The notes: generated from the letters alone by a model not told the origin. Shown: positions 1-7,669, numbered from the stretch's first letter. The stretch: 15,241 nt of DNA from Nephromyces sp. MM_2019 (GCA_015657535.1 JADHZB010001732.1:8103-23343), one strand, 5' to 3'. Program-made: numbers and translations.

Positions 1-90
<90 letters not shown>
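1..90. repeat. Homopolymer G run at window edge
   Basis: The first 90 bases are uninterrupted G, followed directly by ordinary TG-rich sequence. There is no telomere-like unit next to it. A 90-base G homopolymer is rare in genomes and is a known artefact of two-colour sequencing chemistry, so an assembly edge is more likely than biology. Confidence 0.95.
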
Positions 91-93
<3 letters not shown>

Positions 94-330
94 TATGCAT
101 GAGGGAGTGTGTACGCGCATGAGTGTGTGTGTGCGTCACAACGTGGGTGTGTGCGTGACAATGTGGGTGTGTGCGAGACTTCGTATGAAGGTTGAGATAA
201 CTAGGCTTGCGTTGAAGATAGACAAAACCATGCAAACAAGCTAACAGCGTATGTGGGCATATGGTAGAGCAACTAGGCCATAATTGAAGACAGATTAAAC
301 TACACACACACAAATCAGACATATGTGTGT
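91..330. repeat. TG-rich sequence with a 20-bp tandem duplication
   Basis: This short leader holds no supported gene. Positions 131-150 and 151-170 are two copies of a 20-bp unit (GTGCGTSACAAYGTGGGTGT) with two mismatches, and a third copy starts at 171. The rest is unremarkable apart from short TG and CA runs. Confidence 0.6.
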
Positions 331-340
331 GTAAACAAGC

Positions 341-547
341 GTGAATGAAGAGAAGCACAGTTTGCATGGAACGCTGAAAAAAAGGAAATACGACGCGAAA
401 CATGCCAAAAGGCTAACAAAACCGATGAAGCATCAGAATATCTACACTGAGGAAGAATCGGCAGCCGATGTATATATTTTCTACAGGAAACTACATTTTC
501 GCTTATCAAATGTTATATCGGAGGTTTTAGAAGCAATAAGGATGTAG
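341..547 (+). CDS. Candidate charged ORF or exon, unrecognised
   Basis: An ATG-initiated frame of 68 codons encodes a basic N-terminal half (runs of Lys and Arg) and a mixed C-terminal half ending SEVLEAIRM. Its composition is protein-like and lacks the Val-Cys or Thr-His monotony of the TG/CA shadow frames. It ends at TAG 545, but the next frame (from about position 549) and then the frame at 632-1003 continue protein-like sequence. The three could be parts of one interrupted coding region, either exons or a frame-shifted relic. No family was recognised. A minus-strand frame (315-509) overlaps it, so the strand is not certain. Confidence 0.25.
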   Translation: MNEEKHSLHGTLKKRKYDAKHAKRLTKPMKHQNIYTEEESAADVYIFYRKLHFRLSNVISEVLEAIRM

Positions 548-631
548 AAACAACCAATCAGTGCGAACAGCGAGAATCTTTGAGACTTTTGGAGAGGCTG
601 TCTACTACAAAACACTCAGCACTCCGCATGA

Positions 632-1003
632 GAAGCAGAGATAGAAGTAGAGCAAAAAGCAGAACTAAACGCAGAACTAGAAGATATATACGATTATCCA
701 GAAGGGCTACAAAAACACTCACAAACAGACTTCTCGGAATTCAAGCAAACGCTCACACACAAGACTACATACACTCCTTTCTATATCACAACCCGAAAAT
801 TTCATCAAAACGAAGGAAAATGTTACTTAATAAGACAATTCATTCTAAAGATAACAAACACACACAGGAAATCTGATGCTTCCTCGAAAAATACTCTAAA
901 CTCCTTAATTTGCCTCCAAAAAAGAGGAAAAATATCTACAACAGGAGAAAAGAGGAAAAAATTTACAGAAAAAACAAGCACACACAGAAGATATGGCCAT
1001 TAA
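632..1003 (+). CDS. Candidate coding segment without ATG, acidic then basic
   Basis: This stop-to-stop open frame of 123 codons runs from just after TGA 629-631 to TAA 1001-1003. It has no ATG, so it could only be an internal or terminal exon or a relic. The first part is strongly acidic and helix-prone (EAEIEVEQKAELNAELEDIY). A hydrophobic/basic stretch follows (YLIRQFILKI) and then a Lys/Thr/Ser-rich tail. Short ACACAC tracts are read in frame as Thr-His. The overlapping frame at 580-876 reads as Arg/Ser-rich, as expected of an out-of-frame shadow. No clear polypyrimidine acceptor was found just upstream. The protein was not recognised and has no confirmed splice context. Confidence 0.3.
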   Translation, partial: EAEIEVEQKAELNAELEDIYDYPEGLQKHSQTDFSEFKQTLTHKTTYTPFYITTRKFHQNEGKCYLIRQFILKITNTHRKSDASSKNTLNSLICLQKRGKISTTGEKRKKFTEKTSTHRRYGH

Positions 1004-1524
1004 CAGGAAACCTCACAGAAAGCACACAGAAAAGCGAGAAGCAACGCGTAAGAGGTTGGTGAATAGAAAGAAACTTCGTTAATATACATGAACACACGAA
1101 TGTTCAACACACAAGAGCTTGGCACATACCAAAAAAACAAGAAATTCTAAGCACACAAAGAGTGACACGCCGACACGCAAGCCTTGAAAATAAACATCAT
1201 CATACACACAGAAATCTGTCAAACACACATCAACACACGCACAAACCTTCAAAATAGATCTTAGCACACACCTTGAGCTCAACACAAATAGAAACTACCA
1301 AAACAAATACATACAGAGAAAAATCCAAACACGCACACAGAGACTACCACAACACACATAGAGAAACTACCAAAACACAAACACAAAGAAACCTCCACAC
1401 CTTATCCCCTACAGACAAGCTTCCCACCCTTCACACACTTGCAAATTCATCAGACATCTACATCCTCTCCCTCTTACTCACACCCTCCCTCACACACAAC
1501 AGAGAGAAGAACAAAATACTCACT
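1004..1524. repeat. CA-rich spacer with imperfect repeats
   Basis: A CA-rich stretch without a convincing gene. It contains loose repeats such as AGAAACTACCAAAACA (near 1290 and 1362) and ACGCAAGCCTTGAAAATA against ACGCACAAACCTTCAAAATA (near 1175 and 1236). Long open frames here read as Thr/His/Lys monotony on the plus strand and Val/Cys on the minus strand, as expected of (CA)n. Confidence 0.5.
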
Positions 1525-1600
1525 TTGCACTGCAAAAGCAGAAGATGAGGATGATGAAGAAAAAGAAGGAAGCTACACTCTAGAAGAAGCAGCTTATTAA
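1525..1600 (+). CDS. Candidate acidic C-terminal exon
   Basis: A plus-strand frame open since 1292 changes near 1525 from CA-repeat-like Thr/His/Pro content to a compact acidic tail, AKAEDEDDEEKEGSYTLEEA, ending AAY and TAA at 1598-1600. Codons are GAA/GAT/GAG-rich. Acidic tails with this look occur at 10302-10439 and 6440-6480 too. It might be the last exon of a plus-strand gene running through the CA-rich block, or chance from a GAA/GAT tract. There is no AATAAA immediately downstream. Confidence 0.2.
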
Positions 1601-1984
1601 TCGACGCTCTTGTGCGCTACATCACAAGAAGAAGCAGAGACCCCTTCAATGAGCAGCAAAACTTCGATAACTAAAGAGAGTGTGTGTGTGTGTTTTCACT
1701 ATATAGAAGAGGGAGGGGGGGAAGGATGTGGAAGGTTTAAGAGAAAAGGAAGAGTCGCCACCAGATAATCGCCCAAATCAACTGCGACTGGCTGGTGTAG
1801 TGATGTGTTTGTGAGAAAGCAGGCAAATCCCGACACCCAATAACACACACGCACACACACACAAAACTAACACGCACACACGGGCTGGCTGCTTCGCTAA
1901 ATCAAAGAAGAATGTCAACGAGGGGGAGCTCTGTGAGGTTTGGGGGGGTTTAACCTACTAGTGCGGGCAGTCTTAGCATCCGTG
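1601..1984. other. Intergenic stretch, polarity switch from CA to TG
   Basis: No gene is supported here. The sequence is mixed, with a (TG)n run at 1680-1693, CA runs at 1841-1880 and the beginning of the G-rich block near 1920. Confidence 0.4.
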
Positions 1985-2310
1985 TGTTTCGGGGGAGGTT
2001 GTGTGTGTGGGAGGGAGGGGTGGTGGTAGTTGCAGCTGTGGGTGGTGTTGCGATGGTATGTGTGTGGGGTGGGGAGGTAGCGCTGTGGGTGCGGGTGATT
2101 GTATGTATGGGGTGAAGAGGTTGGCGGCAGCTGCCGTGGGGGCGGGTGATGCTGTGTGTGTGACGTGGGGAGGTAGTGCTGTGGGTGAGGTGATTGTGTA
2201 TGTGAACGGGGGGGAGGAGGGCTAATTGCTGCGGGTGGTGGTGATTGTGTGGTTGTGGGGAGTGGGAGGGGAGGCAGAGCAGTGCGTGCGGGGGATTGTG
2301 TGTGTGTGGG
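1985..2310 (+). repeat. G-rich degenerate minisatellite, unit about 46-50 bp
   Basis: About six diverged units share a core resembling GGGAGGTAGTGCTGTGGGTG followed by GGTGATTGTGTGTGTG. Clear copies start near 2073 and 2166. Weaker ones occur at about 2020, 2120, 2215 and 2262. The G runs make the plus strand a candidate for G-quadruplex formation. The 137-codon minus-strand Pro-rich frame across this block is a product of the repeat and is not called as a gene. Confidence 0.65.
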
Positions 2311-2768
2311 GCTGCAATCCCATTGCATCCGCGGAGGAGCAGGTAAGCTTCATTTCACAGGGGGAAAAGCATTTCCGCTCATGAGAGAGGGAAGCGAAAG
2401 GCTAAGCAGGGAAGATTCAGCCACAAGATGAGGGGGGGAAGAGGAGCGAGGAAGGGTGTGTGGGTGTGTGGGGAGGGCTGTGGTAAAGGGAGTCTATGTG
2501 TAGGGGGAGCGGCTATGAGAGCATGGAAATGTGAAGGGCTTCGATGAGGGGAGTGTGCATGTGGGGGTAATTGGGAAGGGTAGCATTTATAGCGTGGATG
2601 GGGAGAAGAGTGCTTGGCAGTAGGAAAATGTGTGCTGCCAGAATGTGTCTAGTGTGTGTACAGAGGGTAGGATTGTGTGTGCATCAATGATTCAACCTGT
2701 ATATGAATGCAAAGTAAGCCGTACTGTGTGTTCCGTTTGGGGTGTGCTGCACCTTTCCAGGAATTCAT
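2311..2768. other. G/TG-rich stretch without supported gene
   Basis: This stretch is purine- and TG-rich. A short segment at 2311-2342 ending in GAGCAG followed by GTAAGC resembles an exon end and splice donor, but no acceptor or coding partner could be linked to it. Nothing else is supported. Confidence 0.3.
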
Positions 2769-3090
2769 CTGCTAGTGTGTGTGTGCGAAGTATACCGCGC
2801 GCTATACAGTTATATCTATGGATGCACAGTCTTCCTTATAGCTCTGTGTGTGTGCGTAAGTTATTAAGCTGCCCTGCTAGTGTTCGTGTACAACACACAC
2901 CACACTATGCAGATAAGTTTGCAGATGTGCTATCATGCTTACAGCTTATGTCTACGTGTGTTCTTAAGCTATTAAACTACTCGCTGCTAGTATGTGTGCG
3001 AAACACACACCATGCTATACAGATAAGTCTACGATCATACAATCTTCCTTATGGCTCATGTGTGTACGTGTGTAAGCGATTAAACTAGCT
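2769..3090 (+). repeat. Diverged tandem repeat, three copies of about 105-110 bp
   Basis: Each copy begins CTGCTAGT (2769, 2874, 2984), followed by a TG/CA-type segment, a CTATRCAG-ATAAG-like segment (degenerate in the first copy, which reads CTATACAGTTATAT), a CTTCCTTATRGCTC-like segment and an AAGYNATTAAACTA-like end. Spacings are 105 and 110 bp and the third copy ends near 3090. The copies are strongly diverged, so the array is old. A 152-codon open frame (2630-3088) covers it, but copies 2 and 3 are read in different frames relative to the repeat. Conserved coding is therefore unlikely. Confidence 0.7.
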
Positions 3091-3365
3091 GGTGAAAGCG
3101 TATTCCCAGCACTCTCCTGACGTGTATAAGACCAGCCCCTTGCTTCCACATGCGTGTGTGCGTGTTGACAGGCTTGTTCGTGGGTCTCCAGATATTAGCA
3201 GAACTTGCAGTGTGTGACGAGGCTGTGTGTTGGTCAGCGGAAGCACGTTGAATCGCTGGCCGAAGCCTACATCCCATAAAAGCTCATTGTATCCACTTGT
3301 ATGTGTGTTTGCAAGCAGCTACCAGGCCAGTGTGTGGAGGGAGTGTACATACTCACCCTAGCCCG

Positions 3366-3440
3366 AGGCAGAGCTTAACTCCGTGTATAAACACACCAAC
3401 TCAAGGCAGAGCCCAACCCAGTGTGTATAAACACACACAA
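3366..3440 (+). repeat. Imperfect 38-bp duplication
   Basis: Two copies starting at 3366 and 3404 share AGGCAGAGCYYAACYCMGTG followed by TATAAACACAC. They sit just upstream of a truncated copy of the palindromic motif (3458) and of the candidate exon at 3516. Confidence 0.6.
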
Positions 3441-3457
3441 ATACCCCACCCAACTCA

Positions 3458-3468
3458 GTGTACGTACA
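3458..3468. other. Truncated copy of the GTGTACGTACAC motif
   Basis: The sequence is AGTGTACGTACA followed by GC, so it keeps 11 of the 12 core bases of the palindrome that recurs in introns of the gene at 9857-14965. It is the only copy found outside that gene. Confidence 0.6.
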
Positions 3469-3515
3469 GCTGCCCAAACTTCTTTGCAAAACCTTTCTGT
3501 CTACTCATTCTATAG

Positions 3516-3684
3516 TGAAGCTTCCTTTAAACTGCTAACCAGAGCCTCTAATCAGCAAGTTCTTACTGCTTTCTTCACAGCTCCAAAATCAGCGGAATAC
3601 GCTACTTTTTTGAAATGTGTGTGTGGATTTCAGCAAGTTATAAAGTGTGTTGAGGCAGTAATTAAGTGTGTCAAGGAAGTTTGA
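3516..3684 (+). CDS. Candidate 3' terminal exon, unrecognised
   Basis: A pyrimidine-rich stretch ending CATTCTATAG (AG at 3514-3515) makes a good acceptor. The frame after it gives about 56 residues beginning EASFKLLTRASNQQVLTAFF and continuing TAPKSAEYATFLK. A Cys/Val/Lys-rich tail (QQVIKCVEAVIKCVKEV) follows and ends at TGA 3682-3684. The first part has protein-like composition; the tail overlaps TGTGTG tracts. No family was recognised. It would be the last exon of a plus-strand gene with introns in the TG-rich DNA upstream, but no upstream exon could be joined with confidence. Confidence 0.3.
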
Positions 3685-3859
3685 TAATTATTCATCAGGA
3701 TATTCCAGTAGACACGCATATTCACTGCGTCCAAAGGGGGAGCGTAGGTACACCTAGAGACTTACAAGCAGTCATGGGAGAAGCCTCAAGATTATAGTGC
3801 GTAGAAAAAAGAAGAAAGCTTTTCTACACACACATTATAGTGTATGTGTATTTCGTCAG

Positions 3860-3950
3860 CATCGAAGCAGCTCTAGTTAATGGAAGCTTCTTATTAGTCA
3901 AGATTGAAAAGGGTGATCTCATACACATACAAATATGCTCAGAGATGTAA
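3860..3950 (+). CDS. Candidate terminal exon with poly(A) signal downstream
   Basis: After an acceptor-like TATTTCGTCAG (AG at 3858-3859) the frame encodes about 29 residues, IEAALVNGSFLLVKIEKGDL then IHIQICSEM, ending at TAA 3948-3950. The mix of hydrophobic and charged residues is protein-like and contains no repeat sequence. AATAAA follows at 3981. Alternatively, GTAAGG at 3946 overlaps the stop and could be a donor, making this an internal exon. No family was recognised and no upstream exon is confirmed. Confidence 0.3.
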
Positions 3951-3980
3951 GGAATCAACGTGAACGATATAGGAGAGCAA

Positions 3981-3986
3981 AATAAA
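3981..3986 (+). terminator. AATAAA, possible polyadenylation signal
   Basis: A canonical AATAAA lies 30 nt after the TAA of the candidate exon at 3860-3950. It is close to where the flanking DNA switches from TG-rich to CA-rich on the plus strand. Confidence 0.3.
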
Positions 3987-4100
3987 ACTGTGTGTCAGAA
4001 TATCTATTAAAATAGAGGGCTGCACACACACACACACACTATTTAAGAATGATGGCATACACACACTCCCAGGATGACCAGCATCTGCTGAGGGGCGTGA

Positions 4101-4436
4101 AGGGGGGGAAGAGAGCGAATCGAGGAAGATGAAGAAATAAGAGAACATGAAGAAGTACAAGAAAAAAGGGAGAAAGATAAAGAACCTGAAGATGAAGAAA
4201 GTAGGCGATTAAAGAGTAACACACACAGCAAAGAATGCGAAAGCTTCCCCCCACATCCACGACCTCCCAATGGTAATCTGCTTAAACAGTCTCTTGCAGA
4301 AGGCGAAGCGTTTAGAGAGTTTTCTTTTGAAAGTAAGCGAGTGCAAAGGCTAGCTCAAAGTCTACAAATACTAGGCAACACACATACCCATTTATTTCTG
4401 AAGAAAGGTTACACAAGGGACTCCTTAATGTGGTGA
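4101..4436 (+). CDS. Candidate highly charged coding segment, no ATG
   Basis: A stop-to-stop frame of 112 codons (after TGA 4098-4100, to TGA 4434-4436) starts with a Glu/Lys/Arg-rich helix-like region (EEDEEIREHEEVQEKREKDK) and continues with a Pro-rich link (PPHPRPPN). It then has a mixed region (LAEGEAFREFSFESKRVQRL). ACACAC tracts are read as Asn-Thr-His-Ser and Asn-Thr-His-Thr-His. The three minus-strand frames across it are Leu/Phe/Ser-rich shadows of the acidic codons, so the plus strand is favoured. GAAA/GTAAGC at 4333 is a possible donor. No acceptor in the right phase was identified. It is not recognised; it could be an exon of a coiled-coil protein or a decaying coding relic. Confidence 0.3.
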   Translation, partial: RGGRERIEEDEEIREHEEVQEKREKDKEPEDEESRRLKSNTHSKECESFPPHPRPPNGNLLKQSLAEGEAFREFSFESKRVQRLAQSLQILGNTHTHLFLKKGYTRDSLMW

Positions 4437-4735
4437 AGCTTCCAACACACACACATACATACAAAAGAGTAACCAAAGTCTGCTTGCTCTCTCCAAAACG
4501 AAGAAGTATAGGTGTAGATCCCAGAAAATCGTTGAACTTAATCTGCTTTTCAAGGATATCTGTACATGCAAATGTAGCCACACATACACGAAGAAGTAAG
4601 AGGGTGAGAATACGCACAATATGGTAGTATGTGCTAGAGAAATCTTCAAGAGACTTATAAAGAGGAAAGGCAATGAAGATATGAAGCACTTTCATCTTAA
4701 AAGTAGAACTCGCAAAAGAAAGGCACACACACACA
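4430..4735 (+). CDS. Candidate basic coding segments in two frames
   Basis: Directly after the previous frame, protein-like sequence continues in another frame (4430-4627: a CA-derived THTHT start, then LLSPKRRSIGVDPRKSLNLI and an Arg-rich end). It continues again in a third frame from 4621 (REIFKRLIKRKGNEDMKHFH, then Lys/Arg-rich) until (CA)n takes over near 4726. Frame changes fall at or near CA tracts. This fits separate exons, a frame-shifted relic or local sequence errors. None of it was recognised. Confidence 0.2.
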
Positions 4736-5128
4736 AAAACAGGAAGCTAAGACACACCGCCAACCATACATTCAGCGATACAGGCACACACACGTACCCA
4801 CACACCGATAAACACATCCAGATGCATCTATATACGCAGACATCAACATCCCCAGATATTCCCGCACACTTCCGGACACACCAAAACATCCATACACACA
4901 CCGATATACCCCACACACACCAATACACGCACACAGACTGAAACCAATTCACCCAGACGCGTACGCACAAACGCACACCAAACACCCACTCACCACATTC
5001 CAACAAACCCACCTACACATAAATCTCCAAGAAACCCCGTATTTTACGAAAAAACCCCAATAAATCTCCACACACACAGATCTCTTACCAATCGTATCCC
5101 CCTAGAATTTCACACACACAGCTCATTC
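4736..5128. repeat. CA-rich spacer downstream of PSMB2
   Basis: Nearly the whole stretch is C/A-rich with many short (CA)n runs interrupted by GATA, CATC and CCC-type words. It is the 3' flank of the minus-strand proteasome gene. No AATAAA was found on the minus strand within it. The 106-codon Val/Cys frame on the minus strand is a repeat shadow. Confidence 0.5.
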
Positions 5129-5933
5129 TCACACTGCAACTTCGGTAACACGAATTCCTTGCTTGTTGACGATTTTAACTAGAAACCTATACTGTGAAAT
5201 GATGAAGCGTTTCTTTAACTGCTCTGCACAATCTTTAACGGCTGCAAGAGCCTCTTCTTCTGAAATATTCGGTGTGTAGGCGTCTTGAAGTATGGAGGTA
5301 GCTAGGAGGCCACCATAGCCGTGGCATCCTACCTTCAAGGAAGTCATCGCAGCTAAGTAATCCATCCAGTATAAGCTCGGGCCATCCTAAAAGACACACG
5401 CACACACAGAGAGGGAATGAGGGAAATACTGGGGTAGGGGAGATGCACACACAGGTTTTGTGGAACCCAGCAAGCACGCAAGGGAAAGTTATCACACAGA
5501 ATTCACCCACCAAGCACACAAACCTCTCCCACTACACACAAGTAAAACCCACCCTCCACCTACCCCCACCACACATACAACCAACCACCCACCATCACCC
5601 ATCACCCACCTGATCATATCCAGCCAACAACATATTGATCTGAAAGGGGCTTTTCCTCAAGTTACGAGCCAACTGATTTCGAGTGAAATGAGCCATTGCC
5701 TTTGTAGCGAGTGGCCGATCGCTTCTGAAAGATGAGAGCCTTACATTCTTCCTCACATACTCCCCAAACTGTGCGCAATCGCCAGGCATTCCCACACACG
5801 CCAACAGTTTGTTATCATCTACTTCCATCAGCTTATCAGCCGCAGAAATCATCTTGAAGATGCTGTTAGGCAAACTCGAATCGCAAGCCACAAGAACAAA
5901 GTCTTGGCCGCATATCCCCAACAGAGTCTCCAT
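5129..5933 (-). CDS. PSMB2: Proteasome subunit beta type-2 (beta-4), two exons
   Basis: This gene encodes a structural subunit of the 20S proteasome beta ring, in the cytosol and nucleus. Exon 1 runs 5933-5610 (ATG at 5933-5931, 108 codons) and exon 2 runs 5386-5129 (85 codons plus TGA). The 223-nt intron has a GTGGGT donor and a pyrimidine-rich TTTTAG acceptor, phase 0. The product is 193 aa, close to the roughly 200 aa usual for this subunit. It starts METLLGICGQDFVLVACDS without a propeptide and without the catalytic Thr1, as expected for this inactive beta subunit. Other landmarks are KLLACVGMPGD (about 42-52), QFGEYVRKNV (55-64), LLAGYD (102-107), GPSLYWMDYLAA (110-121), HGYGG (130-134) and KKRFIISQYRF near the C-terminus. 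An upstream in-frame ATG at 6032 would add Pro/His/Thr repeat-like residues and is rejected. The introns carry no disruption and exons are free of TG/CA tracts. Confidence 0.97.
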
Positions 5934-6110
5934 GTGTGTTTGTGTGTCTCTGAGGGAGTCGGGAAGAAAGGGGGGAGGATGTGTGTGAATTGGGGGAAGG
6001 GGGGGATGGGTGAGTAAATCGAAAATATACACTGGAGAGCAGGGGAGGATAGAAAAAAAAGAGTATGAGGGAAGGGGGGCGGGGGAACTTTAGCAAATTT
6101 GGATACACAG
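5934..6110 (-). promoter_or_regulatory. Pyrimidine-rich leader or promoter upstream of PSMB2
   Basis: On the sense (minus) strand this is C/T-rich with several C runs (about 5968-5976, 5996-6007 and 6075-6084) and ends a few bases before the start codon. It probably contains the 5' UTR and proximal promoter. No TATA box or other named element is recognised. One of the pyrimidine runs could alternatively serve as an acceptor for an unseen 5' UTR intron. Confidence 0.3.
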
Positions 6111-6172
6111 ATAGATATGTAAATGAAGTGCACACACATTGACTTGCACACACGTCTACTTGCATACATATC

Positions 6173-6279
6173 GAGAGAACCACCCATCGAGAGACCCACC
6201 CATCGACACACACAAACATCAAGAGACCCACCCATCGACACACACAAACATCAAGAGACCCACCCATCGATACAAACAC
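6173..6279. repeat. 32-bp tandem repeat upstream of PSMB2
   Basis: Two nearly identical 32-bp units (6189-6220 and 6221-6252) share AGAGACCCACCCATCGACAC followed by ACACAAACATC. A shortened copy precedes them at 6173-6188 and a diverged copy follows at 6253-6279. A looser series of ATATCGACATACACAC words continues to about 6360. Adjacent units differ by only one base, so the duplication is recent. Confidence 0.8.
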
Positions 6280-6331
6280 ATACACACATATCGACATACA
6301 CACACATATCGACATATACGCACATCTATAA

Positions 6332-6553
6332 ACACAAACACATCGACAAACACACACATCTACACGCACAAACAAAAAAAAACCCCCCGTTTTGAAGGAA
6401 ATCTACTTCAAACTAGCAAATCAACCGCATCACGCAGATGAGGAGGAAGCAGCTTCATTTGAAACTACTGCACACACGAAAACATCAATCAGTAGCAAAC
6501 AGGAAAAAAAGCAGCCAAAACACAAAAATTTAGTGGAATTGAAGCATAATTGA
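6332..6553 (+). CDS. Candidate coding segment, acidic patch then basic tail
   Basis: A stop-to-stop frame (after TAA 6329-6331, to TGA 6551-6553) becomes protein-like from about 6395: KEIYFKLANQPHHADEEEAA, then a Ser/Thr region, then QEKKQPKHKNLVELKHN. There is no ATG. It may be an exon of a plus-strand gene running on to the model at 6674-7610, but its TGA and frame do not allow direct continuation. The product is not recognised. Confidence 0.2.
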   Translation, partial: TQTHRQTHTSTRTNKKKPPVLKEIYFKLANQPHHADEEEAASFETTAHTKTSISSKQEKKQPKHKNLVELKHN

Positions 6554-6673
6554 ATCGGAAAAAAAACACACACACATCGCCATACACACACCCATCCACA
6601 CACGCACAGAGCCTAATCAAAAGCCCAGGTTTGCAGTGTAAACAAAATACAAAAATGAAGAAACCATCAATGA

Positions 6674-7610
6674 GAAGGGGGAGGAAAAAGATTAATTTTT
6701 CAAAGTCTGCATAGCCAGTTTAAAGCTTGCATTTTGGGTAGAAACCACCTCTTCAATAAGCAAAAAAACATCAAAAAAGGCAAAGTTTGCGAAATTCTGG
6801 GATTTAGGGGTAGAAGAAGGAGGGAGGAAAGTACCTTTCAACTTATTCTGCAAAAAACTGATGTTTTGTGTATGTTACCGATGAAAATGCTAATTTCCCG
6901 GAAATTTCCAAAGTTAAAAATAGCAGAGATTGATGTTTTAGAAGAGGAGGGTAGTGAGCAGGGGAAACTGCTTTTTTCTCTGCTCTGGAACAATGGGGGG
7001 GGGGTGTGTGTGTTCGGGGGGGTGTGTGTGCGTGTAGTGGGTTCGTAGGGACGTGTGAGGTGTGCGTGTGTGATGGGGGGTGTGTGGGGGGGAGATAGAA
7101 ACGGGTTTGGGAGGGTATGGGGGGTATGGGATAGGGTGTGCATGGGCCGTGTGTGTGTGTGCGGTATCTGTGCACGGTATATGTTTGGCGCGCACGCATG
7201 GTGTGTGTGTATATGCTTTCTGAGGCCATAGAAGGGTTTTGGTTTTGCCTCACGGGAGGGCAGCCATGTGAAGAGGAGGAGGAGGGAGAAATTCACACTG
7301 TGTCGTGCGAGCACCTCCATATTCACCCTCCCATAAGGGAAATTATATGGGTCACAGCGACTTTTTACAGTACGGCATGCGTGTGTGTGTGTGGGGGAGT
7401 TGGAGCTGTACGCGTATGGGAGTTGGAGCTGTGTGTGCTTATGGGAGTTTGAGTTATTTGTTCGTATAGAAGCATAAGTTGCGTGTGTGTGAAGCTTTAA
7501 GCCATGTGTATCCTTTTCTACACCTGCTGCTGCTGTGTGCGCAGAAGTGTGAGCTGCACGTGTTTTTCTGCACCCACCCTTGTGGGCGTGTATATAAACT
7601 TTGCACTTAG
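6674..7610 (+). CDS. Candidate three-exon gene (3' part), unrecognised
   Basis: The model has exon a 6674-7003, exon b 7225-7380 and exon c 7545-7610 (TAG 7608-7610). Introns of 221 and 164 nt use GTGTGT donors, as does one intron of the well-supported gene at 9857, with acceptors CTTTCTGAG and TGTGCGCAG. All junctions are phase 0 and join into one frame of 183 codons. Exon a is basic then acidic, with KFPKLKIAEIDVLEEEGSEQ and GKLLFSLLW. Exon b contains FWFCLTGGQPCEEEEEGE and HLHIHPPIREIIWVTATFY. Exon c is Cys-rich (KCELHVFFCTHPCGRVYKLC). The first in-frame ATG is at 6872; otherwise an upstream exon is needed. AATAAA lies 25 nt after the stop. Exon b has a competing minus-strand reading (from ATG 7326) with a Leu-rich N-terminus. 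No family was recognised. Confidence 0.35.
7395..7462 (+). repeat. Short tandem repeat GGGAGTTGGAGCTGT, about 23-25 bp unit
   Basis: Copies begin at about 7395, 7418 and 7443 (the last diverged to GGGAGTTTGAGTTA). They lie in the second intron of the candidate gene at 6674-7610. Confidence 0.6.
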
Positions 7611-7634
7611 CTATATATATCCAAAGAACTATAT

Positions 7635-7640
7635 AATAAA
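7635..7640 (+). terminator. AATAAA, possible polyadenylation signal
   Basis: AATAAA lies 24 nt after the TAG that ends the candidate gene at 6674-7610, within an AT-rich TATATA stretch. The DNA switches from TG-rich to CA-rich on the plus strand shortly after, near 7670. Confidence 0.35.
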
Positions 7641-7669
7641 GCCCACTTACTCAGAATCCTAAAGGAATA

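Noticed and set aside
1915..2328. 137-codon minus-strand Pro/His/Thr-rich ORF
   Set aside because: It is the complement of the G-rich minisatellite. The sequence follows the repeat unit and shows no domain.
2343..2360. GTAAGCTTCATTTCACAG as an 18-nt intron
   Set aside because: Ends and donor fit, but all supported introns here are 200 nt or longer (65 nt in the weakest model), and the flanks do not form a convincing coding sequence.
2630..3088. 152-codon plus-strand ORF as a gene
   Set aside because: It covers a diverged tandem repeat whose copies are read in different phases. The Val/Cys-rich content comes from TGTGTG words.
4692..5012. 106-codon minus-strand Val/Cys/Trp-rich ORF
   Set aside because: It is a shadow of CA-repeat DNA.
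5235..5519. Minus-strand ORF overlapping PSMB2 exon 2 and intron
   Set aside because: It is an out-of-frame shadow of the confirmed proteasome exon.
5849..6375. Minus-strand Val/Cys ORFs of 132 and 169 codons upstream of PSMB2
   Set aside because: They read through the 32-bp repeat and CA runs. The N-terminus of the proteasome subunit is the ATG at 5933.
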